DNA from: Deltaproteobacteria bacterium
Lineage (GTDB): Bacteria > Desulfobacterota > Desulfobacteria > Desulfobacterales > SURF-7
Length of the DNA: 8,132 nt
Assembly (NCBI GenBank): GCA_019307665.1
Contig: JAFDJC010000155.1
Span: forward strand, 1-8,132
Reading direction: 5' to 3'
A program made the position numbers and the translations under genes. Positions within the stretch are counted from its first letter, which is position 1. Each line of letters begins with the position of its first letter. Below the pieces are notes generated by a model. The model was given only the letters and a program-made list of their open reading frames with translations. It searched no databases and was not told the origin of the DNA. Positions 7,308-8,132 of this stretch are shown one piece after another.

Positions 7308-8044
7308 CTATAGTTCCATTAATTGCCCGCCTGAAATGTTAATCGCCTGTCCAGTGCAGTATGATGAAGCTTCCGAGGCCAGAAAAGTTACAAGGTTGGC
7401 CACTTCTTCAGTGGACCCAATACGTCCCAGAGGAATCGTTTTACACATTGCTTCTTCCTGTTCTTTTGCGGTTGTTCCAAAAAACTGCGCTTCAACATCA
7501 TGATGACACCGGCTTTTGCGGCTGCGTATGCTCCGTTAAAAAGCGGCGGAACTTTGCCCGCTCTGGATGCAGTATTAATGATACTGCCTCCGGTTCCAGT
7601 CATCATGGGGACTATTGCCTTTGAAACACGGAACACACCATGAAGGTTCACATCAATTGTCTTCAACCACGCCTCCTCCTCATAGTTATGAACCGCATTA
7701 GGCACGCCGAATGAAGCACCGGCATTGTTGCATAAAATATGTATGTTATCGAATTTGTCTTTTACAGTTTTTGCCATGTCTTCAATGGAGTCTGTTCGGG
7801 AAACATCTAAATTGACGGCCAATGTTTCGATTCCGAACTCTTTTTTCAATTCGTCTGCAATATCAAGCATCTCATCTCGCTTGCCTGTCTTGACATCGCT
7901 TTTTGAGTCGTCATTCATGCCGAGGTCTGCAATTACAATATGTGTTTTAAAGCCTGCAAGCTTTCGAGCAATTGCATATCCAATGCCGGTCCGTTTACCG
8001 GCGCCTGTTATCAGAGCTGTTTTTCCTGCAAGATCTGTATACAT
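7308..8044 (-). pseudogene. Short-chain dehydrogenase with internal deletion and frameshift
   Basis: The first frame runs from the ATG at 8044 and shows a normal SDR start: TGAGKRTGIG (13-22), D40, NNAG (106-109), N133, S160, Y173 and K177 (YAAAK). After residue 183 (about 7496) homology stops, and the frame ends at 7388 with a basic, non-SDR tail, giving 218 residues. The true C-terminus continues in another frame from about 7499 to the stop at 7308. It includes FFGTTAKEQEEA, IPLGRIGSTEEVANLV and the typical ending GQAINISGGQLMEL. Joined, the two parts give about 246 residues, and the Pro-Gly segment normally found 10-25 residues after the YxxxK is missing. About 30-35 codons, not a multiple of three bases, therefore appear deleted. 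Recent decay, or an assembly or sequencing error, could explain it. AGGAGG lies four bases upstream of the ATG. If intact it would be an NAD-type dehydrogenase and the operon's first visible gene. Confidence 0.85.
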
Positions 8045-8070
8045 TTCACCTCCTATTTTGGATAAAGTCA

Positions 8071-8098
8071 GTCAATTAAACTGTCAATTGAATATTGA
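8071..8098. promoter_or_regulatory. Possible regulator-binding repeats upstream of the minus-strand operon
   Basis: GTCAATT occurs at 8071-8077 and 8083-8089, about one helical turn apart. The second copy overlaps a dyad TCAAT-N5-ATTGA at 8084-8098. Such a dyad resembles the size of LysR- or GntR-type sites, but the DNA is AT-rich and short dyads arise by chance. It lies 27-54 bp before the first ATG, where an operator could sit. Confidence 0.2.
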
Positions 8099-8132
8099 TA
8101 GATTTCGTTATGATTTTCTCCGTTCAGTATCG

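Noticed and set aside
8059..8087. TTGACA-N17-TATCCA on the minus strand upstream of the broken SDR, promoter-like.
   Set aside because: Spacing is ideal, but a start point about seven bases after the -10 would fall in the AGGAGG ribosome site, leaving almost no leader. The -10 also matches only four of six positions. The real promoter is more likely further upstream or outside the window.
1..8132. CRISPR arrays, tRNA/rRNA genes, transposases, phage genes.
   Set aside because: None seen on either strand; there are no spaced repeats, RNA gene signatures or mobile element proteins.

Overview
The window looks like the chromosome of a Gram-negative anaerobe with moderate GC (mid-forties by eye) and AT-rich intergenic DNA. 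A sulfate-reducing Desulfobacterota lineage is my best guess, from gene content and style only. No marker gene here fixes the taxonomy, so treat this as inference.

Layout. Positions 1-415 are non-coding and AT-rich. They hold a strong sigma-70-type promoter near 129-157 and a long, repeat-rich, foldable leader. This leads into a complete pyruvate kinase gene on the plus strand (416-1840). A 150-bp gap between convergent genes (1841-1990) contains a perfect 11-bp inverted repeat. From 1991 to 8044 everything is on the minus strand and looks like one operon. In transcription order it encodes: a broken short-chain dehydrogenase (8044-7308), a three-domain thiamine-diphosphate (ThDP) enzyme of the 2-hydroxyacyl-CoA lyase / oxalyl-CoA decarboxylase / ILVBL type (7260-5566), a bile acid:sodium symporter (BASS) family transporter (5505-4567), a second intact short-chain dehydrogenase (4555-3743), and sulfoacetaldehyde acetyltransferase Xsc (3724-1991). 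Each gene has a good Shine-Dalgarno sequence and the gaps are 11 to 61 bp. The upstream end of the operon may lie outside the window.

How the genes may work together. Xsc is the clearest functional anchor. It desulfonates sulfoacetaldehyde to sulfite and acetyl phosphate, so the operon probably handles a C2 or C3 organosulfonate. The usual partners (taurine:pyruvate aminotransferase, taurine dehydrogenase, phosphotransacetylase, TauABC or TRAP transporter) are absent. In their place are a BASS transporter, two dehydrogenases and a second ThDP lyase or decarboxylase. One testable reading is an alternative route to sulfoacetaldehyde: uptake by the BASS protein, oxidation by the dehydrogenases, and C-C cleavage or decarboxylation by the HACL-like enzyme, with Xsc last. 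This is a hypothesis.

Oddities. The first dehydrogenase gene has lost about 30-35 codons around the Pro-Gly segment and changes frame at about 7493-7501. The pyruvate kinase leader has three GATC-centred arms that can pair in mutually exclusive ways, next to a 15-bp tandem repeat and a T-run, which suggests an attenuator or another cis-acting RNA.
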